Source: Microtetraspora glauca (GTDB taxonomy: Bacteria > Actinomycetota > Actinomycetes > Streptosporangiales > Streptosporangiaceae). From it: DNA of 64,000 nt. The first letter of the stretch is position 1. Each line of letters opens with the position of its first letter. The notes below the pieces were generated by a model that saw nothing but the letters and a program-made list of their open reading frames with translations, was not told the origin of the DNA and ran no database searches. The translations under genes were made by a program, and so were the position numbers. Positions 24,086-31,375 of the stretch are shown in pieces. The stretch lies in the NCBI GenBank assembly GCA_001570385.1, contig BBYL01000029.1, forward strand, positions 1-64,000, read 5' to 3'.

Positions 24086-25228
24086 ATGCTCAAGAACTTC
24101 TGGTACGCGGTGGAGTTCGGCGACAAAGTCGGGCGCAGGCCGGCGAAGGTGACCTGCCTCGGCCAGGACTTCGTCCTGTACCGCACACGCAGGGGCGAGG
24201 TCGTCTGCCTGTCCGACCTGTGCGTGCACCGGGGCGGCGCGCTGTCGATGGGCACGGTGAAGGGCGACACCGTCGCGTGCCCCTACCACGGCTGGGAGTA
24301 CGAGCCCGGCGGCGCCTGCGTGCGGATCCCCGCCAATCCGCCGGGACGCGGGATTCCCGGGAAGGCCCGGGTCGACTCCTATCCGACCGTCGAGAGGTAC
24401 GGCATGGTGTGGGCGTTCCTCGGCGACCTGCCCGAGGAGGAGCGGCCGCCCATCCCGCACATCCCCGAGCACGGCGACCCGGCCTTCCACGCCGTCCACG
24501 TCGAGATGGAGTTCGCCGCCAACTACGAGCGGACACTGGAGAACGTCGTGGACTCCGCGCACATCCCGTTCGTGCACGGCACGACGTTCGGCGACCCCGA
24601 CAGGCCGGAGATCCCCGACTACACGATCACCCTGGACGACTGGTCGGCGGTGGCGGACATCCGGCTCAGCTCGGCACCGCCCAGGGGGCTGTGGGGCGTC
24701 CTCGCGCGCCACCGGAGCAGGCCCGAACAGGTGACGGTCACCAACGGCTGGTACCTGCCGAACATGGTCAAGATCCACATCCGGCTCCCGTTCGGCGACA
24801 TGATCCTCTACGACTTCAACATCCCGATCTCGCAGGACCGTACGCTGGTCAAGATCCTGGGCTTTCGCAACTTCCTCACCGGCCGCTGGGCGGACGGCAA
24901 CGCGCGCGGACGGATCGAGCGGATCCTGCTCCAGGACCGGCCGGTGGTGGAGTCGCAGCGCCCCGAGTTGCTGCCGTTCGACCTGTCCGACGAGCTGCAC
25001 CTGCGCAGCGACGCCCTCCAGGTCGCCTATCGCCGGCGGCGCGCTCAGCTCATCGAGCGCGGCTGGTGGGTCGACGGGGACGACGTCGTCACCGGCGACG
25101 GCCCGCGCCGCACCGCGACCGTCATCCCGTCTCCCGCGCGCCGCGACGACCCCGAGCTCGCCCGCGCCTGGGTGCACAAGGCGAGGGGTGGGAGCGGCGC
25201 GCCGGTCTCGGACGACGCCGCCACCTGA
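24086..25228 (+). CDS. Rieske non-heme iron oxygenase (PaO/vanillate-demethylase-like)
   Basis: A 380-residue oxygenase. The Rieske [2Fe-2S] site is CVHRGG (about residues 48-53) and CPYHGW (about 66-71). The catalytic mononuclear iron segment is ENVVDSAHIPFVHGTTFGD, with the bridging Asp and two His, near 150-168. The C-terminal domain is of the ring-hydroxylating alpha-subunit type seen in PaO, CAO and vanillate demethylases. Such enzymes hydroxylate or demethylate aromatic or macrocyclic substrates using electrons from a separate reductase, not encoded nearby. ATG 24086 starts the family sequence (MLKNFWYAVE). Confidence 0.9.
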   Translation: MLKNFWYAVEFGDKVGRRPAKVTCLGQDFVLYRTRRGEVVCLSDLCVHRGGALSMGTVKGDTVACPYHGWEYEPGGACVRIPANPPGRGIPGKARVDSYPTVERYGMVWAFLGDLPEEERPPIPHIPEHGDPAFHAVHVEMEFAANYERTLENVVDSAHIPFVHGTTFGDPDRPEIPDYTITLDDWSAVADIRLSSAPPRGLWGVLARHRSRPEQVTVTNGWYLPNMVKIHIRLPFGDMILYDFNIPISQDRTLVKILGFRNFLTGRWADGNARGRIERILLQDRPVVESQRPELLPFDLSDELHLRSDALQVAYRRRRAQLIERGWWVDGDDVVTGDGPRRTATVIPSPARRDDPELARAWVHKARGGSGAPVSDDAAT

Positions 25229-25293
25229 TCGTCCGGCCGGGTCGAGCGCCGCCGCGAACCCGCCGGAACGCCTGTGCCGGCCAGACACCAAGT

Positions 25294-25347
25294 ACCGGCC
25301 CGGCGCCCTGAACCGGCCCGGCGCCCTGAACCGGCCCGGCGCCCTGT
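25294..25347. repeat. 18-bp tandem repeat, 3 copies
   Basis: ACCGGCCCGGCGCCCTGA occurs three times (last copy with one change) between the convergent Rieske and TetR genes. The unit contains the self-complementary GGCCCGGCGCC, so it can also fold, and may serve as a bidirectional terminator. Confidence 0.85.
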
Positions 25348-25357
25348 ACTGGCCGGG

Positions 25358-26005
25358 TCAGGAGGGGGCAGGGGCCGCGAGCATCGCGGCGGCCATGACG
25401 CGTAGCGACGCGGCCAGCCGCGCCGACTCCCCGCGCTCCAGCAACCTCAGGACCGGTTCACTCTGCAGGCTGCCCAGCAGAATGTGGGCCAGCAGCTCCG
25501 CGTCCAGTTCCGGTCGCCGCTCGGCGATCAGCGTGCTGGTGTGGCCGTGCCAGAACCGGTAGACGGGATGGTCGTCCGGTGACCCCTGGGCACAGTCCTC
25601 GACCTGGCCCGCCTGTGCCCCCTGCTCCCTCCACTCCGGCCTGGACGCGGTGGCGGCGTGACCGAGCGCGGCGAGCAGCCCCTTGTTGCGGCCGACGAGC
25701 TCGGCGACCGCGTCCAGGAAGGCCATGAGCCGTTCCTCCGGCGGAGCACCGGGGCCCAACGGCGGTGGTCCGTTCGTGACGGCCTCGTCCAACGCGTACG
25801 CGCGCTCCTGCATCAGCGCGACCATGAGCCCCAGCCGGCTGCCGAAACGGTGGAACACCGTGCCCTTGCCGACTCCGGCCGCGGCGGCGACCCGCTCCAT
25901 GGAGACCTGCTCCGGCCGGTACTGAGCCAGCAGCTCCTCCGTCGCCCGCAGGATCGCCTGCCGGTTCCGTGCCGCGTCGGCGCGCTCGCGACGCCCCTCA
26001 GCCAT
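25358..26005 (-). CDS. TetR-family regulator
   Basis: A 215-residue TetR regulator. The N-terminal HTH is typical: ARNRQAILRATEELL, VSMERVAAAAGVGKGTVFHRFGSRLGLM. The C-terminal ligand domain resembles members with a TetR_C_33-like core and has the usual variable helices. Start at ATG 26005 with AAGAGG upstream; an upstream in-frame extension crosses the operators. It is divergent from a quinone oxidoreductase gene, with two identical 11-bp palindromes in the 97-base gap, and is therefore likely to repress both. Confidence 0.92.
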   Translation of the reverse strand: MAEGRRERADAARNRQAILRATEELLAQYRPEQVSMERVAAAAGVGKGTVFHRFGSRLGLMVALMQERAYALDEAVTNGPPPLGPGAPPEERLMAFLDAVAELVGRNKGLLAALGHAATASRPEWREQGAQAGQVEDCAQGSPDDHPVYRFWHGHTSTLIAERRPELDAELLAHILLGSLQSEPVLRLLERGESARLAASLRVMAAAMLAAPAPS

Positions 26006-26031
26006 AAGGACCTCTTCCACATAGACAAGTG

Positions 26032-26074
26032 GACCGTCGGTCAAGTACGCTCTCGCCCATCTTGACCGTCGGTC
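26032..26074. promoter_or_regulatory. Twin TetR operator, GACCGTCGGTC x2
   Basis: The perfect palindrome GACCGTCGGTC is present at 26032-26042 and 26064-26074, 32 bases apart (three helical turns), and flanking bases are also inverted between the copies. This is the typical form of a TetR-family operator serving two divergent promoters. Confidence 0.85.
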
Positions 26075-26102
26075 CAGTTTATTGCGAACTCTGGAGGACA
26101 TC

Positions 26103-27074
26103 ATGCGCCGAATCCGCTATCACGCCTACGGAGGCCCCGAGGTACTCGTCATGGAGGAGGCCGAGCCTCCCGTCCCCGGCCCCGGGCAGGTACGGATCCG
26201 CGCCGAGGCGATCGGCGCCAACTTCGTCGACGTGAAGTTCCGCCAGGGGCCCGACACCGGCGGCATCTATCGGCGGGAGCTGCCCGCCGTGCTCACCGGC
26301 GACGTGGTGGGCACGATCGACGCCGTCGGACCGGGCGTCGGCGCCGACCTCGTCGGGCGGCGGGTCGCCACGCTGGCCGAAGACGCCTTCGCCGATCAGG
26401 TCCTGGCCGACGCCGAGTGGCTCGCGCCCGTACCGGACGGGATCGACGACGCCACCGCCAGCATGCTGCCGATGGGCGCCCCGGTGGCACTGGGCGCCCT
26501 GCGCACCGCCCGGCTGTCTCCCGGCGAAACCGTGCTGGTCCACGCCGCCACGGGAGGCATCGGTCACCTGGCCGTGCAACTCGCCAAGATCGCCGGCGCC
26601 ACGGTGATCGCCACCGCGGGCTCCCCCGCCAAGCTCGACTTCGCCCGCGCGCTCGGCGCGGACGCCGCCGTCGACTACTCCGCCGCGGACTGGCCCGAGC
26701 GGGTACGCGAGATCGCGCCGGGCGGTGTCGACGTCGTCCTGGACTCCGTCGGTGGCGGCGTCCTGAGGAGCAGCCTCGACCTCCTTGCCCCGTTCGGCCG
26801 GGCCGTCGTCTACGGGGCGGCGAGCGGCGAGGTCACCGACATCCCCGTGATGAGCCTGTTCGCGGTCAGGTCGGTGACGGGGTTCTCGCTGCTCGCCTGG
26901 CGCGCCGCCGCGCCCAAGCAGGCGCGCGAGGACATGGACGAGGCGGCACGCCACGCGGTGGAGGGGAGGCTGCGCGCCACGCTGCACGCCCGCCTGCCGC
27001 TGACCGAGGCGGCCGAGGCGCACCGGATCCTGGAGAGCCGCTCGCAGCTCGGCCGCGTCCTCCTCATCCCCTGA
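26103..27074 (+). CDS. Zinc-independent NAD(P)H:quinone oxidoreductase (MDR family)
   Basis: A 323-residue medium-chain dehydrogenase/reductase of the quinone oxidoreductase (QOR) type. It has the GroES-like N-terminal domain (GANFVDVKFRQG...LPAVLTGDVVGTI), the nucleotide-binding motif VLVHAATGGIGHLAVQLAK near 150, and the family C-terminus EAAEAHRILESRSQLGRVLL. Catalytic zinc ligands are absent. It reduces quinones or enones with NADPH. GGAGGACATC precedes ATG 26103. It is probably induced when the divergent TetR protein binds a toxic ligand. Confidence 0.92.
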   Translation: MRRIRYHAYGGPEVLVMEEAEPPVPGPGQVRIRAEAIGANFVDVKFRQGPDTGGIYRRELPAVLTGDVVGTIDAVGPGVGADLVGRRVATLAEDAFADQVLADAEWLAPVPDGIDDATASMLPMGAPVALGALRTARLSPGETVLVHAATGGIGHLAVQLAKIAGATVIATAGSPAKLDFARALGADAAVDYSAADWPERVREIAPGGVDVVLDSVGGGVLRSSLDLLAPFGRAVVYGAASGEVTDIPVMSLFAVRSVTGFSLLAWRAAAPKQAREDMDEAARHAVEGRLRATLHARLPLTEAAEAHRILESRSQLGRVLLIP

Positions 27075-27130
27075 CCACGGGACCGGCGGACATCCGCGTC
27101 CCCTGACCAAGGGACCCGCGGACATCCGTG
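27067..27130. repeat. 32-bp direct duplication across the quinone oxidoreductase stop codon
   Basis: Copies at 27067-27098 and 27099-27130 differ at only four positions. The first copy contains the gene's stop codon (CCC-TGA). The pattern matches the duplication at the end of arsR. Confidence 0.85.
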
Positions 27131-27205
27131 CGAGCCGCGCCGGCTTCGCACGTCGGCGTGGCGACCCGATGGCCGCCACGCCGCGGACCGTACGGCAGGG
27201 GCGTG

Positions 27206-28528
27206 TCAGCCGGTGACGCAGGTCGTGGAGTTGAGCGAGAACGAGGTCGGCTTACCGGTATTGCCGGTGTGGGTGGCCTGGAAGCCGAACTCGGTCGAGC
27301 CGCCCGGCGGGATGCTCGCGTTGTAGGAGAGGTTCCTGGCGGTGACCTGGCCGCTGGAGGGTGACACCGTGGCGTTCCACGCGGAGGTGACACTCTGCCC
27401 GCCGGGCAGCGTGAACGACAGGCCCCACCCGTTGATCGCCGAACTTCCGGTGTTGGCGATGGTGACGGACGCGGTGAAGCCGGTGTTCCAGCTGTTCATC
27501 GTGTAGGTGACCCGGCACGGGCCGGACCCGGTCGGCGACGTCGAGGGGCTGGTCGAGGGTGACGGACTCGCCGAGGGGCTCGCCGAAGGGCTGGGTGACG
27601 CACTGGTGGTGTCCAGGCCGAGGAACCGGATGGCGGCCAGTTCCATGCCGCTGGTGGGCAGGCTGTGCCCCACGCCCTGGACGCTGATCGCCTCAACGGG
27701 GGCGTTCACCCCGCTGCTTCCGTACCGCGTACGCGTCCAGTTCGGCTGCGGCTGGTCGGTGAGGATCGGCGTCTGGCTGAGCCCGTGGACGTTGGTCCAC
27801 TGCTTGATCTCCTCCTGGAGGTTGGGATAGCGCAGCGTCGAGTCCTCGGTGCCGTGCCAGACCTGCATACGCGGCCGGGCCCCGCTGTAGCCGGGGTACG
27901 CGGCCCGCACCAGGTCACCCCACTCCTGCGGGGTCTTGATCAGGTTGCCGTTGGCGCAGGTGCTGTTCCAGCTGGAGCCGTCGGTCGTGGCGAAGCAGCC
28001 GAACGGCACGCCCATGAACGCCGCCCCCGCCTTGAACACGTCGGGGTAGCCGCCCAGGAGGACGTTGGTCATCATCGCTCCGGAGGACGCCCCGGTGACG
28101 TAGACCCTGGACGTGTCGGTGGTGTAGCGCTGCTGGACGTACCTGACCATGGACACGATGCCCACCGGGTCGCTGCCGCCGTCGTGGCGCAGCGCCTGCG
28201 AGGAGGAGACGTCGAAGCAGGAACCACTCCTGGTCGCCGACGGATAGATCACGATGAAGCCGTACTGGTCCGCCAGCGAGGCGAACTGGGTGCCGGAGTA
28301 GAAGGCCGGGCCGGAGCCGGTGCAGTAGTGCACCGCGACCAGGATCGCCGGACGCGCGGGGAGGCGGTCCGGTACGTACAGGTGCATCCGCAGGTTGGTG
28401 GGGTTGGTGCCGAAGCCGGTCACTTCGGTGAGCGACGCCGAGGAGGCCGGTACGGCCATGACCAGGCCCGTGAGCATGAGCAGCACGGTCGCGATCACCG
28501 CGCCCAACGCCCGAGCTTTCACCCTCAT
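27206..28528 (-). CDS. Secreted PHB-depolymerase/feruloyl-esterase-type hydrolase with CBM2
   Basis: A 440-residue exoenzyme. A Sec signal peptide (basic MRVKAR, hydrophobic core, cut near ASSAS) is followed by an Esterase_PHB-type alpha/beta-hydrolase (about 35-310) with nucleophile GASSG, Asp in HGTEDS and His in GVGHS. A Ser/Pro linker (about 312-340) leads to a family 2 carbohydrate-binding module ending at the C-terminus (about 345-440, with WNTGFTASVTIANTG and the terminal Cys pair). Such enzymes release acetyl or feruloyl groups from plant cell-wall xylan while held on cellulose. AGGAAGGA precedes the ATG. A 32-bp palindrome lies upstream. Confidence 0.93.
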   Translation of the reverse strand: MRVKARALGAVIATVLLMLTGLVMAVPASSASLTEVTGFGTNPTNLRMHLYVPDRLPARPAILVAVHYCTGSGPAFYSGTQFASLADQYGFIVIYPSATRSGSCFDVSSSQALRHDGGSDPVGIVSMVRYVQQRYTTDTSRVYVTGASSGAMMTNVLLGGYPDVFKAGAAFMGVPFGCFATTDGSSWNSTCANGNLIKTPQEWGDLVRAAYPGYSGARPRMQVWHGTEDSTLRYPNLQEEIKQWTNVHGLSQTPILTDQPQPNWTRTRYGSSGVNAPVEAISVQGVGHSLPTSGMELAAIRFLGLDTTSASPSPSASPSASPSPSTSPSTSPTGSGPCRVTYTMNSWNTGFTASVTIANTGSSAINGWGLSFTLPGGQSVTSAWNATVSPSSGQVTARNLSYNASIPPGGSTEFGFQATHTGNTGKPTSFSLNSTTCVTG

Positions 28529-28582
28529 CCGCTGTCCTTCCTGACTAGGGGGGTGCGTTCGCGTGGAGGAGTGCGCAGATAT

Positions 28583-28614
28583 GAAACATTCCGGATGTTC
28601 ATCCGAAATATTTC
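28583..28614. promoter_or_regulatory. 32-bp imperfect palindrome upstream of the CBM2 esterase gene
   Basis: The left arm reads GAAACATTCCGGATGT and the right arm is its near complement, with 13 of 16 positions pairing. It is centred 71 bases upstream of the esterase ATG in an AT-rich stretch. The size and symmetry fit a regulator-dimer operator; no adjacent regulator is encoded. It does not match the CebR box (TGGGAGCGCTCCCA). Confidence 0.65.
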
Positions 28615-28854
28615 GCGACACAAGGCGCGTGGCCGAACCGTATTCAAGCCCATGACGCTGAGCTGGTACGCGAGGCGAATCCACGACTAGGGGGTCTGAA
28701 AGTTTCCATCGGCGGCGACCCGGGCGGCCGGGTTCCGCCCGACGCTCGCCACGCCGATGTCGACGGCGCCGGCCGGCCGGTCGTACGCGGTCCGACGCCG
28801 TGCTGCGCCCATGGCCGTGACCGTGCCCATCACCGTGACCATCACCGTGCCCGT

Positions 28855-28984
28855 GGCCGTGAGCCTGCGCGTGGGCGTGGGCGTGGGCGTGGCCGTGAGC
28901 CTGCGCGTGGGCGTGGGCGTGGCCGTGAGCCTGCGCGTGGGCGTGGGCGTGGCCGTGAGCCTGCGCGTGGGCGTGGGCGTGGCC
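28855..28984. repeat. 30-bp tandem repeat array (three exact, one longer copy)
   Basis: The exact 30-base copies are 28891-28920, 28921-28950 and 28951-28980; a 36-base variant precedes them. On the minus strand one frame reads His-Ala/His-Gly repeats with a period of ten residues, preceded by more His/Asp/Gly. No start codon with ribosome site supports translation, and the frame runs unbroken into the esterase signal peptide only because stops are rare here. The 580-base gap 28529-29108 otherwise holds only the palindrome and, near 29003, an AT-rich TCTATAGTC that may be the promoter of the next gene. Confidence 0.85.
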
Positions 28985-29108
28985 AAGTGTGGATCTTCGG
29001 TCTATAGTCGGAACACATCCCTGATCTCGTCGATGGTCTGGGCGCGCCGCTGAAAGCGCCCGTCGCGATGAACATTCCTCTCCTCGCGGGAGCCTTCCGC
29101 GCCCTGTC

Positions 29109-29642
29109 ATGAGCCCGGTCGTCAGCGGTCCCGCGATACGCGTCAGTACCCGCGAAGATCTGCGAACCCAGCGCCGCCGGCGCCCCCAGCGCTGCCTCGG
29201 CCATCTGTGCGTCGCGCCGTTGTGGCCCATGCACGGAGCCAACCTCGGAACGCTGCTCCGCACGTGCGACGCCGCCGGGGCCTGTCTGGCCGTACCCCGG
29301 TTGCCGTGGGTGCCCGAGGCGCTCGATCGCGGGAACACGCTTCGCCGTCCGGCCTGCGTGCACTGGGTACGCGGGCCGCTGAGGTGGCTCGACCAGCAGA
29401 GGGCGGCCGGTACCCGGGTTCTGGGCGTGGAACTCGCCGAGAACGCGGTACGGCTGGCCGACCTGCCGATGGCCCGCCGTCCGACCGTCGCGGTCCTCGG
29501 CCACGAGCGCGACGGCATCCCGCCCGAAGCGCTCGACCTCCTCGACGCCGTCGTGGAGATCCCGATGATCGGCACCGGAGCCAGCCTCAACGTCGCGGTC
29601 GCGGGATCGCTGGTCCTCTACAAGCTCGCCGGCTTCGCCTGA
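29109..29642 (+). CDS. SpoU/TrmH-family RNA 2'-O-methyltransferase
   Basis: A 177-residue SPOUT methyltransferase with all three family motifs: HGANLGTLLRTCDAAGA (motif 1, about 42-58), VLGHERDGIP (motif 2, about 131-140) and IPMIGTGASLNVAVAGSL (motif 3, about 150-167). It contains only the catalytic trefoil-knot domain, as in TrmL-like tRNA or small rRNA methylases, and lacks an N-terminal substrate-binding domain. The modified nucleotide cannot be predicted. Confidence 0.9.
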   Translation: MSPVVSGPAIRVSTREDLRTQRRRRPQRCLGHLCVAPLWPMHGANLGTLLRTCDAAGACLAVPRLPWVPEALDRGNTLRRPACVHWVRGPLRWLDQQRAAGTRVLGVELAENAVRLADLPMARRPTVAVLGHERDGIPPEALDLLDAVVEIPMIGTGASLNVAVAGSLVLYKLAGFA

Positions 29643-29646
29643 TCCC

Positions 29647-30135
29647 CTACTCCCCCGGGGTCACGTCCAGTCCGGACTCGGCGATGCGCTGCCGGAAGGG
29701 CTTGCGCCGCAGCGCCAGCACGGTCTGCGTCAGCAGGTCGGCGAGGGGCATCGGCAACTCGGCGTCCAGCCCCCTGGCGGCGGCCTCGGTCGCCGCCCAC
29801 TCCGCCTCGATCACCGGCAGCGACTCGCGGGCCCTGGGGGTGAGGTGCACGATCCGCTGCCGGGCGTCCGCACCGGGTTCGACGGCCACCAGGCCGGAGC
29901 GGGTCATCTGCGCCACGGTCTGACTGGCGGCCGAGTGTGTGACCCCGACCTTCCCGGCCAGCTCGCGGATCGACGCCGGGCCGTCCGCCACCAGCGCCCG
30001 CACGTACGGCGAGAAGCGGGGCCGGTAGCCGGGCAGGCCCAGCTCGTCGTACACCTTGGCCACGTCGCCGTCGAGCAGTTCCAGTACGTGACGCAGCAAC
30101 GTCCCGACGGCCGCGCGCTCCGGCATGCTCTCCAT
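29647..30135 (-). CDS. MarR-family regulator
   Basis: A 162-residue MarR winged-helix protein: GPASIRELAGKVGVTHSAASQTVAQMTRSGLVAVEPGADARQ spans the HTH and wing, flanked by the N- and C-terminal dimerisation helices. Start ATG 30135; GTG/ATG alternatives just inside are possible. It is divergent, with a 47-base gap, from a prolyl aminopeptidase gene and probably controls it. Its stop lies 4 bases from that of the convergent TrmH gene. Confidence 0.9.
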   Translation of the reverse strand: MESMPERAAVGTLLRHVLELLDGDVAKVYDELGLPGYRPRFSPYVRALVADGPASIRELAGKVGVTHSAASQTVAQMTRSGLVAVEPGADARQRIVHLTPRARESLPVIEAEWAATEAAARGLDAELPMPLADLLTQTVLALRRKPFRQRIAESGLDVTPGE

Positions 30136-30146
30136 GGCCGCTAATG

Positions 30147-30160
30147 TAACAGCCCTGTCA
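30147..30160. promoter_or_regulatory. Candidate MarR site in the marR/pip divergent promoter
   Basis: TAACAGCCCTGTCA is an imperfect palindrome (ACAG...CTGT) in the only AT-rich part of the 47-base gap, overlapped by TCATAATTT, which could be a -10. Size and placement fit a MarR operator, but the match is short. Confidence 0.45.
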
Positions 30161-30182
30161 TAATTTTGCGGAAGGAGATCGC

Positions 30183-31145
30183 ATGAGCATCTATCCCCAG
30201 ATCGAGCCGTACGACAGCGGCATGCTCGACGTGGGCGACGGTCACCTCGTCCACTGGGAGACCTGCGGCGATCCCGATGGGAAGCCCGCCGTCGTGCTGC
30301 ACGGCGGGCCCGGGTCCGGGTGCACCCCGGGGTGGCGGCGCTACTTCGATCCGCAGGCGTACCGGATCGTGCTGTTCGACCAGCGCGGCTGCGGGCGCAG
30401 CACGCCGCGCGCCGACGCCCCGGACACCGACCTGTCCGCCAACACGACCGCGCATCTGCTGGCCGACGTCGAACGGCTGCGCGCGCACCTGGCGATCGAC
30501 CGCTGGCTGGTCTTCGGCGGCTCGTGGGGCTCGACGCTCGGGCTGGCGTACGCCGAGACGCACCCCGAACGTGTCTCGGAGATGATCCTGTTCAGCGTCG
30601 TCACGACCTCACGCCGGGAGGTCGAGTGGGTGACCCGCGACATGGGCCGGGTCTTCCCCGAGGAGTGGGCACGCTTCCGTGACGGCGTCCCGGAGGGCGA
30701 GCGTGACGGCGACCTCGCCGGGGCGTACAGCAGGCTGCTGCACGACCCCGACCCCGCCGTACGCGAGAAGGCGGCCAGGGACTGGTGCGCGTGGGAGGAC
30801 ACCCACGTCGCCACCGTGAGAGATCACCGGCCCGACCCGCGCTATGAGGACCCGTCGTTCCGGATGACCTTCGCCCGGCTGGTCACGCATTACTGGTCGA
30901 ACACCGCGTGGCTGGAGGAGGGCGCCCTCCTCCGGGACGCGGACCGGCTGGCCGGCATCCCGGGGGTCCTGGTCCACGGCCGCCGCGACATCAGCGGACC
31001 GCCCGACATCGCCTGGCAACTCGCCCGCGCCTGGCCCGACGCGACGCTCGTCCTCGTGGACGACGCGGCGCACGGCGCCGGCCACTCCGGTGTCAGGGAC
31101 GCTCTCATCGCCGCGACCGACCGCTTCGCCGCACTCGCGCCGTGA
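30183..31145 (+). CDS. pip: Prolyl aminopeptidase (S33)
   Basis: A 320-residue alpha/beta-hydrolase that removes N-terminal proline from peptides. Family marks are LHGGPGSGCTP (oxyanion HGGPG), FDQRGCGRSTP and nucleophile GGSWGSTL (Ser near 118). The catalytic Asp and His are in VHGRRDISGPP and GAGHSG near the C-terminus. AAGGAGATC lies directly upstream of ATG 30183. There is no signal peptide, so it is cytoplasmic, acting on imported or recycled peptides. It is likely under control of the divergent MarR protein. Confidence 0.95.
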   Translation: MSIYPQIEPYDSGMLDVGDGHLVHWETCGDPDGKPAVVLHGGPGSGCTPGWRRYFDPQAYRIVLFDQRGCGRSTPRADAPDTDLSANTTAHLLADVERLRAHLAIDRWLVFGGSWGSTLGLAYAETHPERVSEMILFSVVTTSRREVEWVTRDMGRVFPEEWARFRDGVPEGERDGDLAGAYSRLLHDPDPAVREKAARDWCAWEDTHVATVRDHRPDPRYEDPSFRMTFARLVTHYWSNTAWLEEGALLRDADRLAGIPGVLVHGRRDISGPPDIAWQLARAWPDATLVLVDDAAHGAGHSGVRDALIAATDRFAALAP

Positions 31146-31245
31146 CCGGACACTCCGTAGTGACCGGAGACGACCCGTCCGGGCCGTGCTCCTGACGAGC
31201 GGTCTTGGCCGGACACACCGTAATGACCGGCGTGCGCGTGTCGAG

Positions 31246-31347
31246 GTGTGCGGCGGGCCGCTGGAGTCGACGACGTCGGGCCGTCCCCGCGTCTACTGCT
31301 CCCACGCCTGCCGGCAACGCGCCTACCGCAGGCGCGGGCCGGACTGA
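31246..31347 (+). CDS. Very small zinc-ribbon-like ORF, possibly partial
   Basis: The 33-codon frame reads CGGPLE...GRPRVYCSHACRQRAYRRR, closely resembling small actinobacterial proteins with a C-x2-C/C-x3-C arrangement ending in CRQRAYRRR. The first pair is reduced to a single Cys in this frame, while a second Cys sits in the neighbouring frame just upstream, so an early frameshift is possible. There is no good ribosome site before GTG 31246. It could be a decayed or truncated gene. Confidence 0.4.
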   Translation: MCGGPLESTTSGRPRVYCSHACRQRAYRRRGPD

Positions 31348-31375
31348 CGATCCGCTCCCCCCGCGCCGGCGGGCC

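Noticed and set aside
29003..29014. Possible tRNA or small RNA near the AT-rich TCTATAGTC segment
   Set aside because: No cloverleaf, no T-loop consensus; more likely a promoter element of the TrmH-type gene.
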